This document shows, piece by piece, positions 41,771 to 50,685 of a stretch of 52,981 nucleotides of DNA. The stretch's first letter is position 1; every line of letters begins with the position of its first letter. Location: positions 1 through 52,981 of the forward strand of contig NZ_JBEFNA010000015.1 of NCBI RefSeq assembly GCF_040199715.1. The letters run 5' to 3'. The DNA is from Fusobacterium sp. SYSU M8D902 (GTDB lineage Bacteria; Fusobacteriota; Fusobacteriia; Fusobacteriales; Fusobacteriaceae). Position numbers and translations under genes: made by a program. Below the pieces are notes generated by a model that searched no databases, was not told where the DNA came from, and was given only the letters and a program-made list of their open reading frames with translations.

Positions 41771-44700
41771 TTATTTAAAATATTTAACTCCATTTTCAAA
41801 TATTTTCTGCTCTTTATTTCCTATAATATTCTTGAATACGTTATTTCCAAATCTCTCTGTATGTCCCATTTTTCCAAATACTCTTCCATCTGGAGATGTT
41901 ATTCCCTCAATTGCAAATGTAGATCCATTAGGATTGAATCTAAACTCATTTGTTGGTTGACCATCTAAATTTACATATTGAGTTGCTACCTGTCCATTTT
42001 CAAATAGCTTTTTAACTACTTCATCACTTGCAAAGAATCTTCCTTCACCGTGTGATACTGCTATTTCAAATTCTGAACCTGTCTCTATTCCAGCTAACCA
42101 AGGTGATTTGTTAGAAGTAACCTTAGTTGTTACCATTTGAGAAATATGTCTACCTATCTTATTGAATGTCAATGTTGGTGAGTTTTCAGTTATCTTTCCT
42201 ATCTCTCCATATGGTAGTAATCCTGATTTTATAAGAGCTTGGAATCCATTACAAATTCCTAAAATAAGTCCATCTCTCTCTAAGAATTTATGTATAGCTT
42301 CTGCTATCTTAGGGTTAGTTAATACAGTGGCTATAAATTTACCTGAACCATCTGGCTCATCTCCAGCACTGAATCCACCTGGGAACATCAAGATTTGTGA
42401 GTTATTTATCTCTTTTACCATCTTCTCTATGGAATCATTTATATACTCTTGATTCAAGTTTCTAAATACCAATATATTTGCCTCTGCTCCCGCTTTTTCA
42501 AATACTTTTGCTGAGTCATACTCACAGTTTGTTCCTGGGAAAGCTGGAACTAATACTCTTGGTTTAGCTATCTTGTTCTTACATACTATTATCTCTTTTT
42601 TCTCATATGGTGTCCAAATATAGTTTTCAACCTTTTCAACTGTCTTATGTGGAAATACTGGGAATAACTTATCTAACCAAACTTTTTCTCCTTCACTCAT
42701 ATCAAGTGAAACATCTCCTACAACCACTTTATATTCTGATATTGTTTCTCCCAATAACTGAACATTCTCTCCAGTTAATTCAACAGTTGATTCAACTACA
42801 AATGTTCCATATCCCAATTTAAATAACTCATCACCTAAATCAGATATCTTTGCTCCTATTCTATTTCCAAATGTCATCTTACTTATTGCTTCTGCTATAC
42901 CACCATTTTTCAATGTAAGAGCTGAGATGATATTTCCTTCTATTATATTTTTATGTACAAACTCAAAATTCTCTTTTAACTCCTCTATATTAGGCATATA
43001 GTTTTCTAACATATGGTGTTTTATTAAATATATCTTATTTCCAGCTTTTTTAAACTCTGGTGATATTACAACACTTGCTTTAACAGGAGTTACTGCAAAG
43101 GAAATTAGTGTAGGTGGTACATGTATCTCATTGAATGTTCCACTCATTGAATCTTTTCCACCAATAGCTGGTATTCCAAATCCTCTTTGTGCCTCTATTG
43201 TTCCTAATAAAGCTGAAAATGGTTTTCCCCAGTTTTTAGAACTCTGTCCCAATTTTTGGAAATACTCTTGGAATGATAATCTTACAGTTTTATAATCTCC
43301 TCCTACAGCTACTAATTTAGCTAAAGATTCAACTACTGCATAAGCTCCTCCATGGAATTGTGACCAAGAAGAAAGTACAGGATTATATCCCCAAGTAATT
43401 GCAGAAGCTGTATCTGTCTCCCCTTTTAATAGAGGTATCTTCTGTACACTTACATCTGTTGGAGTCATCTGATATCTTCCACCAAATGGCATTAAAACTG
43501 TTGTAGCTCCTATTGTTGAGTCAAATATCTCCATCAATCCTTTTTGTGATGCTACATTTAAAGAGGAAAGCATATTATACCATCTCTCTTTTAAATCCTT
43601 ACCTTCATAAGAAGATTTTATAAGTGGATTCTCCTCTAATTTTACATTCTCTACTTCCACTTCAGTCTCTTGAGTTACTCCATTAGTATCTAGAAACTCT
43701 CTAGATATATCCACTATTTTCTTACCTTTCCAATTCAATACAAGTCTATTTGTATCAGTTACTTCAGCTACTACTGTTGCCAATAGGTTTTCTTTATTTG
43801 CCAACTCTATAAACTTTTCTCTATCTTTAGCTTCAATTACTACTGCCATTCTCTCTTGTGACTCTGATATTGCTAACTCTGTACCACTAAGTCCCAAATA
43901 TTTAGTAGGGACTACATCTAGATTTATATCAAGTCCTGGAGCTAACTCTCCTATTGCTACTGATACTCCTCCTGCACCAAAGTCATTACATTTCTTTACA
44001 AGTCTTGTAACCTCTGGATTTCTAAATAATCTCTGAATTTTTCTCTCTTCTGGTGCATTTCCTTTTTGTACCTCTGCTCCACAAAGTCTCAACGAATCAT
44101 CTGTATGCTCTTTAGAAGATCCTGTTGCTCCACCACAACCATCTCTTCCTGTTTTTCCTCCTAATAATACTACTATATCTCCTTTTGAAGCATTTTCTCT
44201 TCTTACCCAGTCAGCTGGAACAGCTCCAACTACAGCTCCAACTTCCATTCTCTTTGCCTTGTATCCATCGTGATAGATCTCAGCAACATGTCCAGTTGTC
44301 AATCCTATCTGATTTCCATAAGCTGAATATCCAGCTGCAGCTCCTGTAGTTATTTTCTTTTGAGGTAATTTTCCTTGTAATGTATCCTCTAATTTCTCCA
44401 ATGGATTTCCAGAACCAGTAACTCTTATTGCTTGGTATACATATGATCTTCCAGATAGTGGATCTCTTATAGCTCCTCCTAAACAAGTAGAAGCCCCTCC
44501 AAATGGCTCAATCTCAGTAGGGTGGTTATGAGTCTCGTTTTTAAACATTAGTAACCATTTCTCTAATTTTCCATCTACATCTACATCTATATATACTGAA
44601 CATGCATTTATCTCATCAGAAACCTCTAAGTCATCTAGTTTTCCTGTCTTTCTCATCTCTTTTCCACAGATAGTTGCCATATCCATAAGTGACATATATT

Positions 44701-45499
44701 TCTTTTCGATTCTATCTTGATGTACAAATTTTCTAACTTCTACATACTTATCAAAAGCTCTTTGTAAAGTCTCTCCAAATTCACTCTTAGGGAATACAAC
44801 ATTTTTTATTCTTGTTTCAAATGTTGTATGTCTACAGTGATCTGACCAGTAAGTATCCAACACTTTTATCTCAGTCTCTGTTGGATCTCTTCTTTCAGTA
44901 TTTTTGAAGTACTCTTGAACAAAAGCTATATCTGCTAATGTCATTGCAAGACCAAGCTCTTTTCTAAATTTCTCTAACTCATCTCTATCATACTCAATAA
45001 ATTTATTAAATACAGGAACCTCTTGTGCTTTCTCTCCCTCTTCTATCTCCAATTTTTCAAGAGATTTTTCTCTCATCTCCACAGGGTTAATATAGTATTT
45101 TTTTACTCTCTCTAACTCAGAATCTGAAAGATCTCCCTCTAATACTATCACCTTACCACTTGTTACTGTTACATTCTCGTTCTTATTTGAGATAAGATTT
45201 AAACATTGCATTGCTGAGTCAGCTCTTTGATCGAACTGTCCAGGTAAAAACTCCACTGCAAAATATTTCCCTTCATTTAACTCTAACTCCTCAGTTACTC
45301 TATCTGTAACTACTTCTGAAAAGATCAATTTTTTCGCAGCCTCTAACTCTGATCTCTCTATTCCAAATACATCATAGCAATTGATCAATCTTATTTTTTT
45401 CAATCCTGTTAGCTGTAAACTCTCTTTTAACTCATTTTCAAGTCTCTTTGCCTCTAAATCAAAGCCCTGTTTTTTCTCAACAAAAATACGATAATTCAT
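41771..45499 (-). CDS. purL: Phosphoribosylformylglycinamidine synthase, single-chain type
   Basis: 1,242 residues, the large fused form. It converts FGAR, glutamine and ATP to FGAM. An N-terminal PurS-like region (~1-150) and linker with DTYWSDHCRHTTF precede two AIR-synthetase-like halves (KNETHNHPTEIEPFGGAST at ~317; GGKDSMSGTF at ~786). A C-terminal class I glutaminase follows (VPAFPGTNCEYDSA, FPGGFSAGDEPDGSGKF, and GICNGFQALI with the nucleophile Cys; SHGEGRF with the His). ATG with AGGAGG upstream. 45 bp after fhs. Clostridia and bacilli often have separate PurL/Q/S; the fused form here is like that of proteobacteria and some anaerobes. Confidence 0.97.
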   Translation of the reverse strand: MNYRIFVEKKQGFDLEAKRLENELKESLQLTGLKKIRLINCYDVFGIERSELEAAKKLIFSEVVTDRVTEELELNEGKYFAVEFLPGQFDQRADSAMQCLNLISNKNENVTVTSGKVIVLEGDLSDSELERVKKYYINPVEMREKSLEKLEIEEGEKAQEVPVFNKFIEYDRDELEKFRKELGLAMTLADIAFVQEYFKNTERRDPTETEIKVLDTYWSDHCRHTTFETRIKNVVFPKSEFGETLQRAFDKYVEVRKFVHQDRIEKKYMSLMDMATICGKEMRKTGKLDDLEVSDEINACSVYIDVDVDGKLEKWLLMFKNETHNHPTEIEPFGGASTCLGGAIRDPLSGRSYVYQAIRVTGSGNPLEKLEDTLQGKLPQKKITTGAAAGYSAYGNQIGLTTGHVAEIYHDGYKAKRMEVGAVVGAVPADWVRRENASKGDIVVLLGGKTGRDGCGGATGSSKEHTDDSLRLCGAEVQKGNAPEERKIQRLFRNPEVTRLVKKCNDFGAGGVSVAIGELAPGLDINLDVVPTKYLGLSGTELAISESQERMAVVIEAKDREKFIELANKENLLATVVAEVTDTNRLVLNWKGKKIVDISREFLDTNGVTQETEVEVENVKLEENPLIKSSYEGKDLKERWYNMLSSLNVASQKGLMEIFDSTIGATTVLMPFGGRYQMTPTDVSVQKIPLLKGETDTASAITWGYNPVLSSWSQFHGGAYAVVESLAKLVAVGGDYKTVRLSFQEYFQKLGQSSKNWGKPFSALLGTIEAQRGFGIPAIGGKDSMSGTFNEIHVPPTLISFAVTPVKASVVISPEFKKAGNKIYLIKHHMLENYMPNIEELKENFEFVHKNIIEGNIISALTLKNGGIAEAISKMTFGNRIGAKISDLGDELFKLGYGTFVVESTVELTGENVQLLGETISEYKVVVGDVSLDMSEGEKVWLDKLFPVFPHKTVEKVENYIWTPYEKKEIIVCKNKIAKPRVLVPAFPGTNCEYDSAKVFEKAGAEANILVFRNLNQEYINDSIEKMVKEINNSQILMFPGGFSAGDEPDGSGKFIATVLTNPKIAEAIHKFLERDGLILGICNGFQALIKSGLLPYGEIGKITENSPTLTFNKIGRHISQMVTTKVTSNKSPWLAGIETGSEFEIAVSHGEGRFFASDEVVKKLFENGQVATQYVNLDGQPTNEFRFNPNGSTFAIEGITSPDGRVFGKMGHTERFGNNVFKNIIGNKEQKIFENGVKYFK

Positions 45500-45544
45500 T
45501 TTTCCTCCTGAAAATTTTAATATAGATTCCTTTTAGTCAATTAT

Positions 45545-47209
45545 TTAAAATAGCCCTTCTATTTTCCCGTTCTCATCTATGTCTATCAACTCTGCTGCTG
45601 GTTTTTTAGGTAGTCCAGGCATATCTATTATATCTCCAGCCATAGCGACAATAAATCCTGCTCCTGCTGAGATTCTTAACTCATTTATAGTCACTGTAAA
45701 TCCTGTTGGTCTTCCTATTAGTGAAGCATTATCTGATAAAGATTTTTGAGTCTTTGACATACAAACTGGTAATTTTCCATATCCTAACTCATCTATTGTC
45801 TTTAGCATCTTTTTAGCTCCACTGCTAAACTCTACACCCTCAGCTCCATATATCTCTTTAGCTATCAGTTCTATCTTCTCTTTTATACTCAAATCCAATG
45901 AATACAATGGTTTATACTCATCTTTTCCCTTTTCAATCTGTTCTAGTACTTGGTTGGCAAGGTCAATTCCTCCCTCTCCACCTTTTGCCCAAACGTCACA
46001 TAAGGCAACTGGAACTTCCTGCTTTTTACAGTGCTCCTCTATATATTTTAACTCTCTATCTGTATCACTAACAAATCTATTGATAGCTACAACTACTGGT
46101 AAACCATATTTTTTCATATTCTCAATATGCTTATCTAAGTTTGTAATTCCTTTTTCTAAAGCTTCTAAACTCTCCTCTGAAAGCTCCTTCAATCCACCGT
46201 GATGTTTTAAAGCTCTAACTGTTGCAACTATAACAACACAATTAGGTTTTAGATTTCCTTTTCTACACTTTATATCTAAAAACTTCTCTGCTCCTAAATC
46301 TGCAGCAAATCCAGCTTCTGTTATTGCATAATCTGAAAGTTTCAATGCTAACTTAGTTGCAAGTATCGAGTTACATCCATGAGCTATATTAGCAAATGGT
46401 CCACCGTGAATAAATACTGGTGTGTTTTCTAATGTCTGTACTAAATTTGGTTTTAAAGCTTCTTTCAATAGTGCTGTTACAGCTCCCTCTATTTTTAATT
46501 CTCCCACTGTCAGAGCTTTTCCATCTCTAGAATAACCAAATACCATATTTTTTATCTTATCTTTTAAATCTATAAGTGAATTAGCTAAGCATAAAGCTGC
46601 CATTATCTCTGAAGCAACTGTGATTTGGAATGATGATTCTCTTGGAATTCCATTAGCTTTTCCACCTAAACCTATCACTACATCTCTCAATGCTCTATCA
46701 TTCATATCAACTACTCTCTTCCAAGTAATTTTTGTTAAATCAATATTTAAAGCATTTCCTGAGTTAATGTGATTATCTATACAAGCTGCAATCAAGTTAT
46801 GTGCAACACCTATTGCATGAAGATCTCCTGTAAAATGAAGATTTATATCCTCCATAGGAATAACTTGAGAATAACCTCCACCAGTAGCTCCCCCCTTCAT
46901 TCCAAAGACAGGTCCCAATGATGGTTCTCTAAGTGCAGCTATAGATGATTTTCCAAGTCTATTTAAAGCTTGTGTCAATCCAACTGTCACTGTTGATTTT
47001 CCCTCTCCAGCAGGTGTAGGAGTAATTGCTGTTACCAATATTAATTTTCCATCTTTTTTAGCTTCTAACTCTTTTAGTACCTCTAGATTTACTTTAGCCT
47101 TGTATTTTCCATACTGTTCAATACTATCTTCACTAAGTCCTATCTTCTTAGCTATCTCCATAATATTTTGAATTTTTGCTTCCTGTGCTATTTGAATATC
47201 AGTCTTCAA
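45545..47209 (-). CDS. fhs: Formate--tetrahydrofolate ligase
   Basis: 554 residues, full length. It makes 10-formyl-THF from formate, THF and ATP. Motifs are [16 protein letters not shown] (P-loop, ~64), [19 protein letters not shown] (~93), [23 protein letters not shown] (~267) and [11 protein letters not shown] near the C-terminus. The start is TTG: AGGAGG lies five bases upstream and no in-frame ATG is near. As the first gene of the operon it supplies the one-carbon donor for PurN and PurH, which suits an anaerobe with formate available. It is expressed behind the purine riboswitch and terminator. Confidence 0.97.
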   Translation of the reverse strand: MKTDIQIAQEAKIQNIMEIAKKIGLSEDSIEQYGKYKAKVNLEVLKELEAKKDGKLILVTAITPTPAGEGKSTVTVGLTQALNRLGKSSIAALREPSLGPVFGMKGGATGGGYSQVIPMEDINLHFTGDLHAIGVAHNLIAACIDNHINSGNALNIDLTKITWKRVVDMNDRALRDVVIGLGGKANGIPRESSFQITVASEIMAALCLANSLIDLKDKIKNMVFGYSRDGKALTVGELKIEGAVTALLKEALKPNLVQTLENTPVFIHGGPFANIAHGCNSILATKLALKLSDYAITEAGFAADLGAEKFLDIKCRKGNLKPNCVVIVATVRALKHHGGLKELSEESLEALEKGITNLDKHIENMKKYGLPVVVAINRFVSDTDRELKYIEEHCKKQEVPVALCDVWAKGGEGGIDLANQVLEQIEKGKDEYKPLYSLDLSIKEKIELIAKEIYGAEGVEFSSGAKKMLKTIDELGYGKLPVCMSKTQKSLSDNASLIGRPTGFTVTINELRISAGAGFIVAMAGDIIDMPGLPKKPAAELIDIDENGKIEGLF

Positions 47210-47236
47210 TTTCTCCTCCTCAAATCCTTTCTAATT

Positions 47237-47286
47237 AAAAAGGTCTAAGTACACACTAATGCTTTGCATCAGTACACACTTAGACC
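47237..47286 (-). terminator. Leader terminator/attenuator ahead of fhs
   Basis: A 21-bp hairpin with an AAA loop (arms 47,266-47,286 and 47,242-47,262) followed by five T on the minus strand. In the minus-strand RNA all 21 pairs form if five G-U pairs are counted. In a plus-strand RNA those would be A-C mismatches, so the structure is built for this sense. It ends 28 bases before the fhs start. It is the likely control point of the purine operon. Confidence 0.85.
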
Positions 47287-47379
47287 ATTAAATTTACCTA
47301 TTCTTATATTCACAATTATGCCTTTGTTAGATTTCAGATTATATATTATATTTCTCTTCTTCTTTTTAACAAATAGCAT
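47269..47379 (-). CDS. Candidate 36-aa leader peptide of the purine operon
   Basis: The ATG has a strong GGAGGAG site five bases upstream. The frame encodes a basic peptide beginning MLFVKKKKRNIIYNLK and ending LSVY. It has no family that I recognise. It starts after the riboswitch and runs 18 bases into the 5' arm of the terminator, with its TGA inside the arm. A ribosome finishing there would cover the arm and could stop the hairpin forming. It could instead be chance, because AT-rich leaders often contain short frames; the ribosome site is the main argument. Confidence 0.4.
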   Translation of the reverse strand: MLFVKKKKRNIIYNLKSNKGIIVNIRIGKFNGLSVY

Positions 47380-47445
47380 TTCTCTCCTCCATAGCATTTT
47401 TCATATATACCAAAAGGAATGACAAAAAAGCATCTTGTCAAACAA

Positions 47446-47508
47446 CTCATAGCGGTTAATTTAGGGTCAACCGTAGAAACTCCTGACCATATTACAGGTA
47501 TATATGAG
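47446..47508 (-). ncRNA. Purine riboswitch aptamer, guanine type
   Basis: On the minus strand: P1 CTCATA/TATGAG, P2 CCTG/CAGG with loop TAATATGGT, J2/3 containing the hallmark GTTTCTAC, and P3 GGTT/AACC with loop GACCCTAAAT. The GG in loop 2 and CC in loop 3 can form the usual loop-loop contact. The base just before the 3' P1 strand, equivalent to position 74 of the B. subtilis xpt aptamer, is C, which pairs with guanine or hypoxanthine. It starts 22 bases after the -10 box and precedes the purine operon, so purine excess should lower expression. Confidence 0.93.
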
Positions 47509-47530
47509 ATATATTTTTTTCTATACATTT

Positions 47531-47559
47531 AGAATAACATAAAAGTTAATTTTTGTCAA
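47531..47559 (-). promoter_or_regulatory. Promoter of the purine operon
   Basis: On the minus strand, a perfect -35 TTGACA (47,554-47,559), a 17-bp spacer and -10 TATTCT (47,531-47,536). Transcription should start about 47,523, shortly before the riboswitch. The 47,210-47,626 interval between fhs and aroQ is fully used by this promoter, the aptamer, the leader ORF and the terminator. Only an all-A/T inverted repeat (AATAAAAA/TTTTTATT near 47,561-47,590) might end the aro transcript. Confidence 0.85.
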
Positions 47560-47626
47560 AATAAAAACTTTTTTTAATGCTTTTTATTTTTTTTAATGTT
47601 CTTTGTGTATTTTTTGTTCTTATTTC

Positions 47627-48067
47627 TTACTTTTTACTAAACATACGATAAAAATACTCTAACCCCATAACATAACTGTCAACACCTAACCCAGATATCT
47701 GACCTACACAAGCTACAGCTGTATAAGATATTTTTCTAAAATCCTCTCTTTTATGGATATTTGAAAGGTGTACCTCCAATGTTGGAATCTCTATACTTTT
47801 TATAGCATCAAATAAGGCTATGGAAGTGTGAGTATACGCTCCTGGATTTATAATTATCCCATCATATTTTTCAAAGTATGCTCTTTGTAAAATATTGATC
47901 ATCTCACCTTCAATATTACTTTGAAAAATATCCAAACTTATCCCTTTACTCTCTGCTATATCTTTCAGATAATTACACATATCTGCATAATTTTGATGCC
48001 CATACACCTCCTTCTCTCTTATCCCTAAAAAATTTATATTTGGACCATTTAATATCATTATCTTCAT
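47627..48067 (-). CDS. aroQ: 3-dehydroquinate dehydratase, type II
   Basis: 146 residues, typical of the small dodecameric type II enzyme (trans-dehydration of 3-dehydroquinate, third step of the shikimate pathway). Motifs are LNGPNINFLGIREKEVYG with the catalytic Tyr (~22), INPGAYTHTSIALFDAI (~72) and EVHLSNIHKREDFR with the catalytic His (~98). Its ATG overlaps the aroE stop as ATGA, so the two are translationally coupled. Last gene of the aro operon. Confidence 0.96.
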   Translation of the reverse strand: MKIMILNGPNINFLGIREKEVYGHQNYADMCNYLKDIAESKGISLDIFQSNIEGEMINILQRAYFEKYDGIIINPGAYTHTSIALFDAIKSIEIPTLEVHLSNIHKREDFRKISYTAVACVGQISGLGVDSYVMGLEYFYRMFSKK

Positions 48068-48885
48068 AATTTTTCTCCTCTTAGTTCCTTCTCTACCAAC
48101 TCTTCTAACTCCTCTACCAAAGCTCTATCTACCTTGATTCCTTTCCATATTTCATCACTTTTTATAGCTTGGTTTACCAGCATTGAAACCCCGTTTACAC
48201 ACTTTAATCCATTTTTTTTTGCCAATTTTAGAAATTCTGTATCTGCTGGATTGTATATTAAGTCTATAGCCACATCAAAACGTTTTAATATATCCTCAGT
48301 TACGGGTGAATTAAGAGTATTTGGATACATTCCTACTGGAGTCGTATTTATCAAAATCTCTCCTCCTATTATATCTTCATAAGAGACTACTATTATATTT
48401 TTAAACTTTCTCTTTAATTCAGCTTTTTTGCTCTCTATATCTCTAGTTACAACAACTATCTCCTTAGCCCCTAGATCATTTAAAGCTACAATTACTGATT
48501 TGGCAGCTCCTCCACTTCCCAACACATAGCAACTCTTCTTACTTATCTCTACACTGTGCTCCTCTAACATCTTTATAAATCCAAAATAATCACTGTTGTA
48601 ACCATAAGTTTTCCCATCTTCTATCCTTACCAAATTGATAGCTCCTATCTTTTTAGCCTCTTCTGATATATAATCTAGTTCCTCTAATAATACCTCTTTG
48701 TACGGAATTGTAATATTAAATCCTACTACATCTTCAGCTCTCAATTTTTTTAAAATATCTTTTTCATTCTCTATCTCATATAAAGAGTACTCTCCTGACA
48801 AGTTTAATTTTTGAAATACATAGTTGTGAATCAATGGTGATAGTGAATGACCCAATTTTTTTCCAACAAGACCATATTTACTCAT
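48064..48885 (-). CDS. aroE: Shikimate dehydrogenase
   Basis: 273 residues from the ATG that follows GGAGGAAAAT. A TTG six codons upstream is in frame but lies before that ribosome site and is unlikely. It reduces 3-dehydroshikimate with NADPH. Motifs are GKKLGHSLSPLIHN (shikimate binding), FNITIPYKE with the catalytic Lys (~60), the Rossmann loop LGSGGAAKSVIVAL (~120) and NTTPVGMYPN (~180). Overlaps aroC by 8 bp and aroQ by 4. Confidence 0.96.
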   Translation of the reverse strand: MSKYGLVGKKLGHSLSPLIHNYVFQKLNLSGEYSLYEIENEKDILKKLRAEDVVGFNITIPYKEVLLEELDYISEEAKKIGAINLVRIEDGKTYGYNSDYFGFIKMLEEHSVEISKKSCYVLGSGGAAKSVIVALNDLGAKEIVVVTRDIESKKAELKRKFKNIIVVSYEDIIGGEILINTTPVGMYPNTLNSPVTEDILKRFDVAIDLIYNPADTEFLKLAKKNGLKCVNGVSMLVNQAIKSDEIWKGIKVDRALVEELEELVEKELRGEKL

Positions 48886-49972
48886 ATTTTCCTCCACTTT
48901 CAAATATTTTATCCAATAAGGCTATAGCCATAATAGCCTCTATCACTACAACAGCTCTAGGTACTATGCACGGATCATGCCTTCCCTCTATTAAAAGCTT
49001 ACAATTCTCTTCACTCCTTATATTTACAGTATTTTGCTCCTTTGATATAGATGGAGTAGGTTTTATAGCTACTTTAAAAGATATTGGCATCCCATTTGAA
49101 ATTCCACCAAGTATGCCTCCATTATTGTTAGTTAAAGTTTCTACCTTTCCATTGTTATAATGGTACTGATCATTCACTTCAGAGCCATAATATCTCGTCA
49201 TATCAAAACCACTTCCAAACTCAATCCCCTTAACTGCAGGAATTGAAAAAGCTAAATGTGCGATTGTACTTTCCAATGAATCAAAAAAAGGTTCTCCTAC
49301 TCCACTTGGAACTCCAACAGCATAACAATTTATTGTTCCTCCTACCGAATCTCCTGCAACTCTCGCTTTTTCAATCTCAGCTTTTATCTCTTGAATTTTC
49401 TTCTCGTTGATAATTGCCATCTCTTTGTTAGCTAATTTTTCAAATACCTCTTTATTTAACTCTTCTTTGGTCAATCTGTCTATCTCAATTCCTTTTATAC
49501 TAGTTATTTGAGCTCCAACATATATATTTTTTTGAGCCAGTATTATCTTTGCAACAGCTCCAGCAAAAACAATTGGTGCTGTAATTCGCCCTGAAAAGTG
49601 ACCCCCGCCCCTTACATCATTATATCCACGATACTTTATATATGCTGAATAATCACTGTGGCTAGGTCTCATCATAATTTTTAAATCCGAATAATCTTTA
49701 GATTTTTTATCCTCATTTCTTATTATGACACACATAGGTGCTCCAGTAGTCCTTCCTTCATAGACCCCACTCAAAATTTCATATCCATCACTCTCTTTTC
49801 TCTGTGTTGAAAATCTATTTTTTCCTGGTGCTCTCCTCTGCATCTCTCTTCCTATATACTCATCTATTATCTCTATTCCAGCTGGTAATCCATCAATATT
49901 TATCCCAATAGCCTTTCCATGTGATTCTCCAAAAATTGACAATCTAATAGTTTGTCCCCAGTTAGCTCCCAT
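48878..49972 (-). CDS. aroC: Chorismate synthase
   Basis: 364 residues. It uses reduced FMN to turn EPSP into chorismate, the last common step of aromatic synthesis. Motifs are FGESHGKAIGINIDGLPAG (~13), RRAPGKNRFSTQR (~46), RPSHSDYSAYIKY (~102), DVRGGGHFSGR (~119), NNNGGILGGISNGMPI (~285) and RHDPCIVPRAVVV (~335). ATG with AAAGGAG upstream. First gene of aroC-aroE-aroQ; other shikimate genes (aroA, aroB, aroK) are not in the window. Confidence 0.97.
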   Translation of the reverse strand: MGANWGQTIRLSIFGESHGKAIGINIDGLPAGIEIIDEYIGREMQRRAPGKNRFSTQRKESDGYEILSGVYEGRTTGAPMCVIIRNEDKKSKDYSDLKIMMRPSHSDYSAYIKYRGYNDVRGGGHFSGRITAPIVFAGAVAKIILAQKNIYVGAQITSIKGIEIDRLTKEELNKEVFEKLANKEMAIINEKKIQEIKAEIEKARVAGDSVGGTINCYAVGVPSGVGEPFFDSLESTIAHLAFSIPAVKGIEFGSGFDMTRYYGSEVNDQYHYNNGKVETLTNNNGGILGGISNGMPISFKVAIKPTPSISKEQNTVNIRSEENCKLLIEGRHDPCIVPRAVVVIEAIMAIALLDKIFESGGKYE

Positions 49973-50003
49973 CTCTCTCTCCTTTACTTCTATTGTTAGT
50001 ATA

Positions 50004-50031
50004 ATTATACCATATTTTAGATTATGAACTA
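50004..50031 (-). promoter_or_regulatory. Possible promoter of the aro operon
   Basis: On the minus strand a perfect -10 TATAAT (50,004-50,009). The -35 is weak: TAGTTC at 50,026-50,031 (16-bp spacer), or TTAGTT one base further out. The leader is about 25 nt. It sits back to back with the promoter of the plus-strand surface-protein gene. Confidence 0.5.
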
Positions 50032-50039
50032 AAATTTTA

Positions 50040-50067
50040 TTGTGTATTTTTTTTTATGTGTTACAAT
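50040..50067 (+). promoter_or_regulatory. Possible promoter of the surface-repeat protein gene
   Basis: -35-like TTGTGT (50,040-50,045), 16-bp spacer, -10 TACAAT (50,062-50,067). The spacer contains a run of nine T (50,047-50,055), whose length could vary by slippage. The ATG is 32 bases after the -10. Confidence 0.5.
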
Positions 50068-50099
50068 ATATCTATATTCTATTTAGGAGGGAAATTTTT

Positions 50100-50678
50100 A
50101 TGAAATTAAAATCTTTAATTGCAGGTATGGCTCTTATATCATCACTATCTGTTAGTGCTAGTCAAGGAGCTCAGTTTTCAGTTTTACCTGGAGTACAATT
50201 TGGAGCTACTAAAGCAGACTCTATTGATGGATTCAGTTTTAACTTATTAGGAGCAGAGAACCAAAATGTATCTGGTTTTGATCTATCATTAATAGGTTAT
50301 AGAAAAGTTAATGGTAATTTCAGTGGACTTCATCTTTCTCTTTTCTTAGAAGCTTTTAGAGTAGATGGAAATATGAGAGGTATCTCTCTATCACTTTGGA
50401 ATGATGTTAAAGGTAGTGTTAGTGGTGGAACATTAGGTCTTGTAAATACTGTTGGTGGAGATGCAACTTTCCAATTTGGAGGAGTTAATATTGTAAATCG
50501 TGAAGCTCTTGTTCAAATTGGATTTGTTAACTATGCTCAACAAGTTGGAGGACTTCAATTTGGACTTGTCAATGCAACTAAAAGATTAGAAGGATTACAA
50601 GTTGGACTAGTTAACTATGCTGAAAATGGAGTGTTACCAGTTTTACCTATCGTTAACTTTAGAAAAACTCTATTTTAA
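50100..50678 (+). CDS. Exported GLVN-repeat surface protein (LA_2272-like)
   Basis: 192 residues from the ATG that follows TAGGAGGGA; a frame open further upstream runs through the promoter and is not credible. Residues 1-19 are a signal peptide (KSLIAGMALISSLSVSA). The mature part is built of short Gly/aliphatic repeats such as SGFDLSLIG, FSGLHLSLF, GGLQFGLVN and EGLQVGLVN at a period of about 20 residues. It ends in Phe (RKTLF), as outer-membrane proteins do. I recognise the pattern as like the LA_2272 surface-repeat family, whose function is unknown. It stands alone between divergent and convergent neighbours. Confidence 0.85.
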   Translation: MKLKSLIAGMALISSLSVSASQGAQFSVLPGVQFGATKADSIDGFSFNLLGAENQNVSGFDLSLIGYRKVNGNFSGLHLSLFLEAFRVDGNMRGISLSLWNDVKGSVSGGTLGLVNTVGGDATFQFGGVNIVNREALVQIGFVNYAQQVGGLQFGLVNATKRLEGLQVGLVNYAENGVLPVLPIVNFRKTLF

Positions 50679-50685
50679 TATAAAA

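Noticed and set aside
44280-44486. Minus-strand frame inside purL
   Set aside because: It is an alternative frame of a well-conserved enzyme gene with no start signal.
47346-47528. Minus-strand 60-codon frame across the fhs leader
   Set aside because: It begins near the predicted transcription start and runs through the riboswitch aptamer, whose RNA structure explains the sequence.
48886-48903. TTG start for aroE six codons upstream
   Set aside because: GGAGGAAAAT lies between it and the ATG at 48,885, which gives the usual AroE N-terminus.
50040-50099. Upstream extension of the surface-repeat protein to a start at 50,040
   Set aside because: It would translate the promoter and ribosome site; the ATG at 50,100 has a GGAGG site and begins a normal signal peptide.
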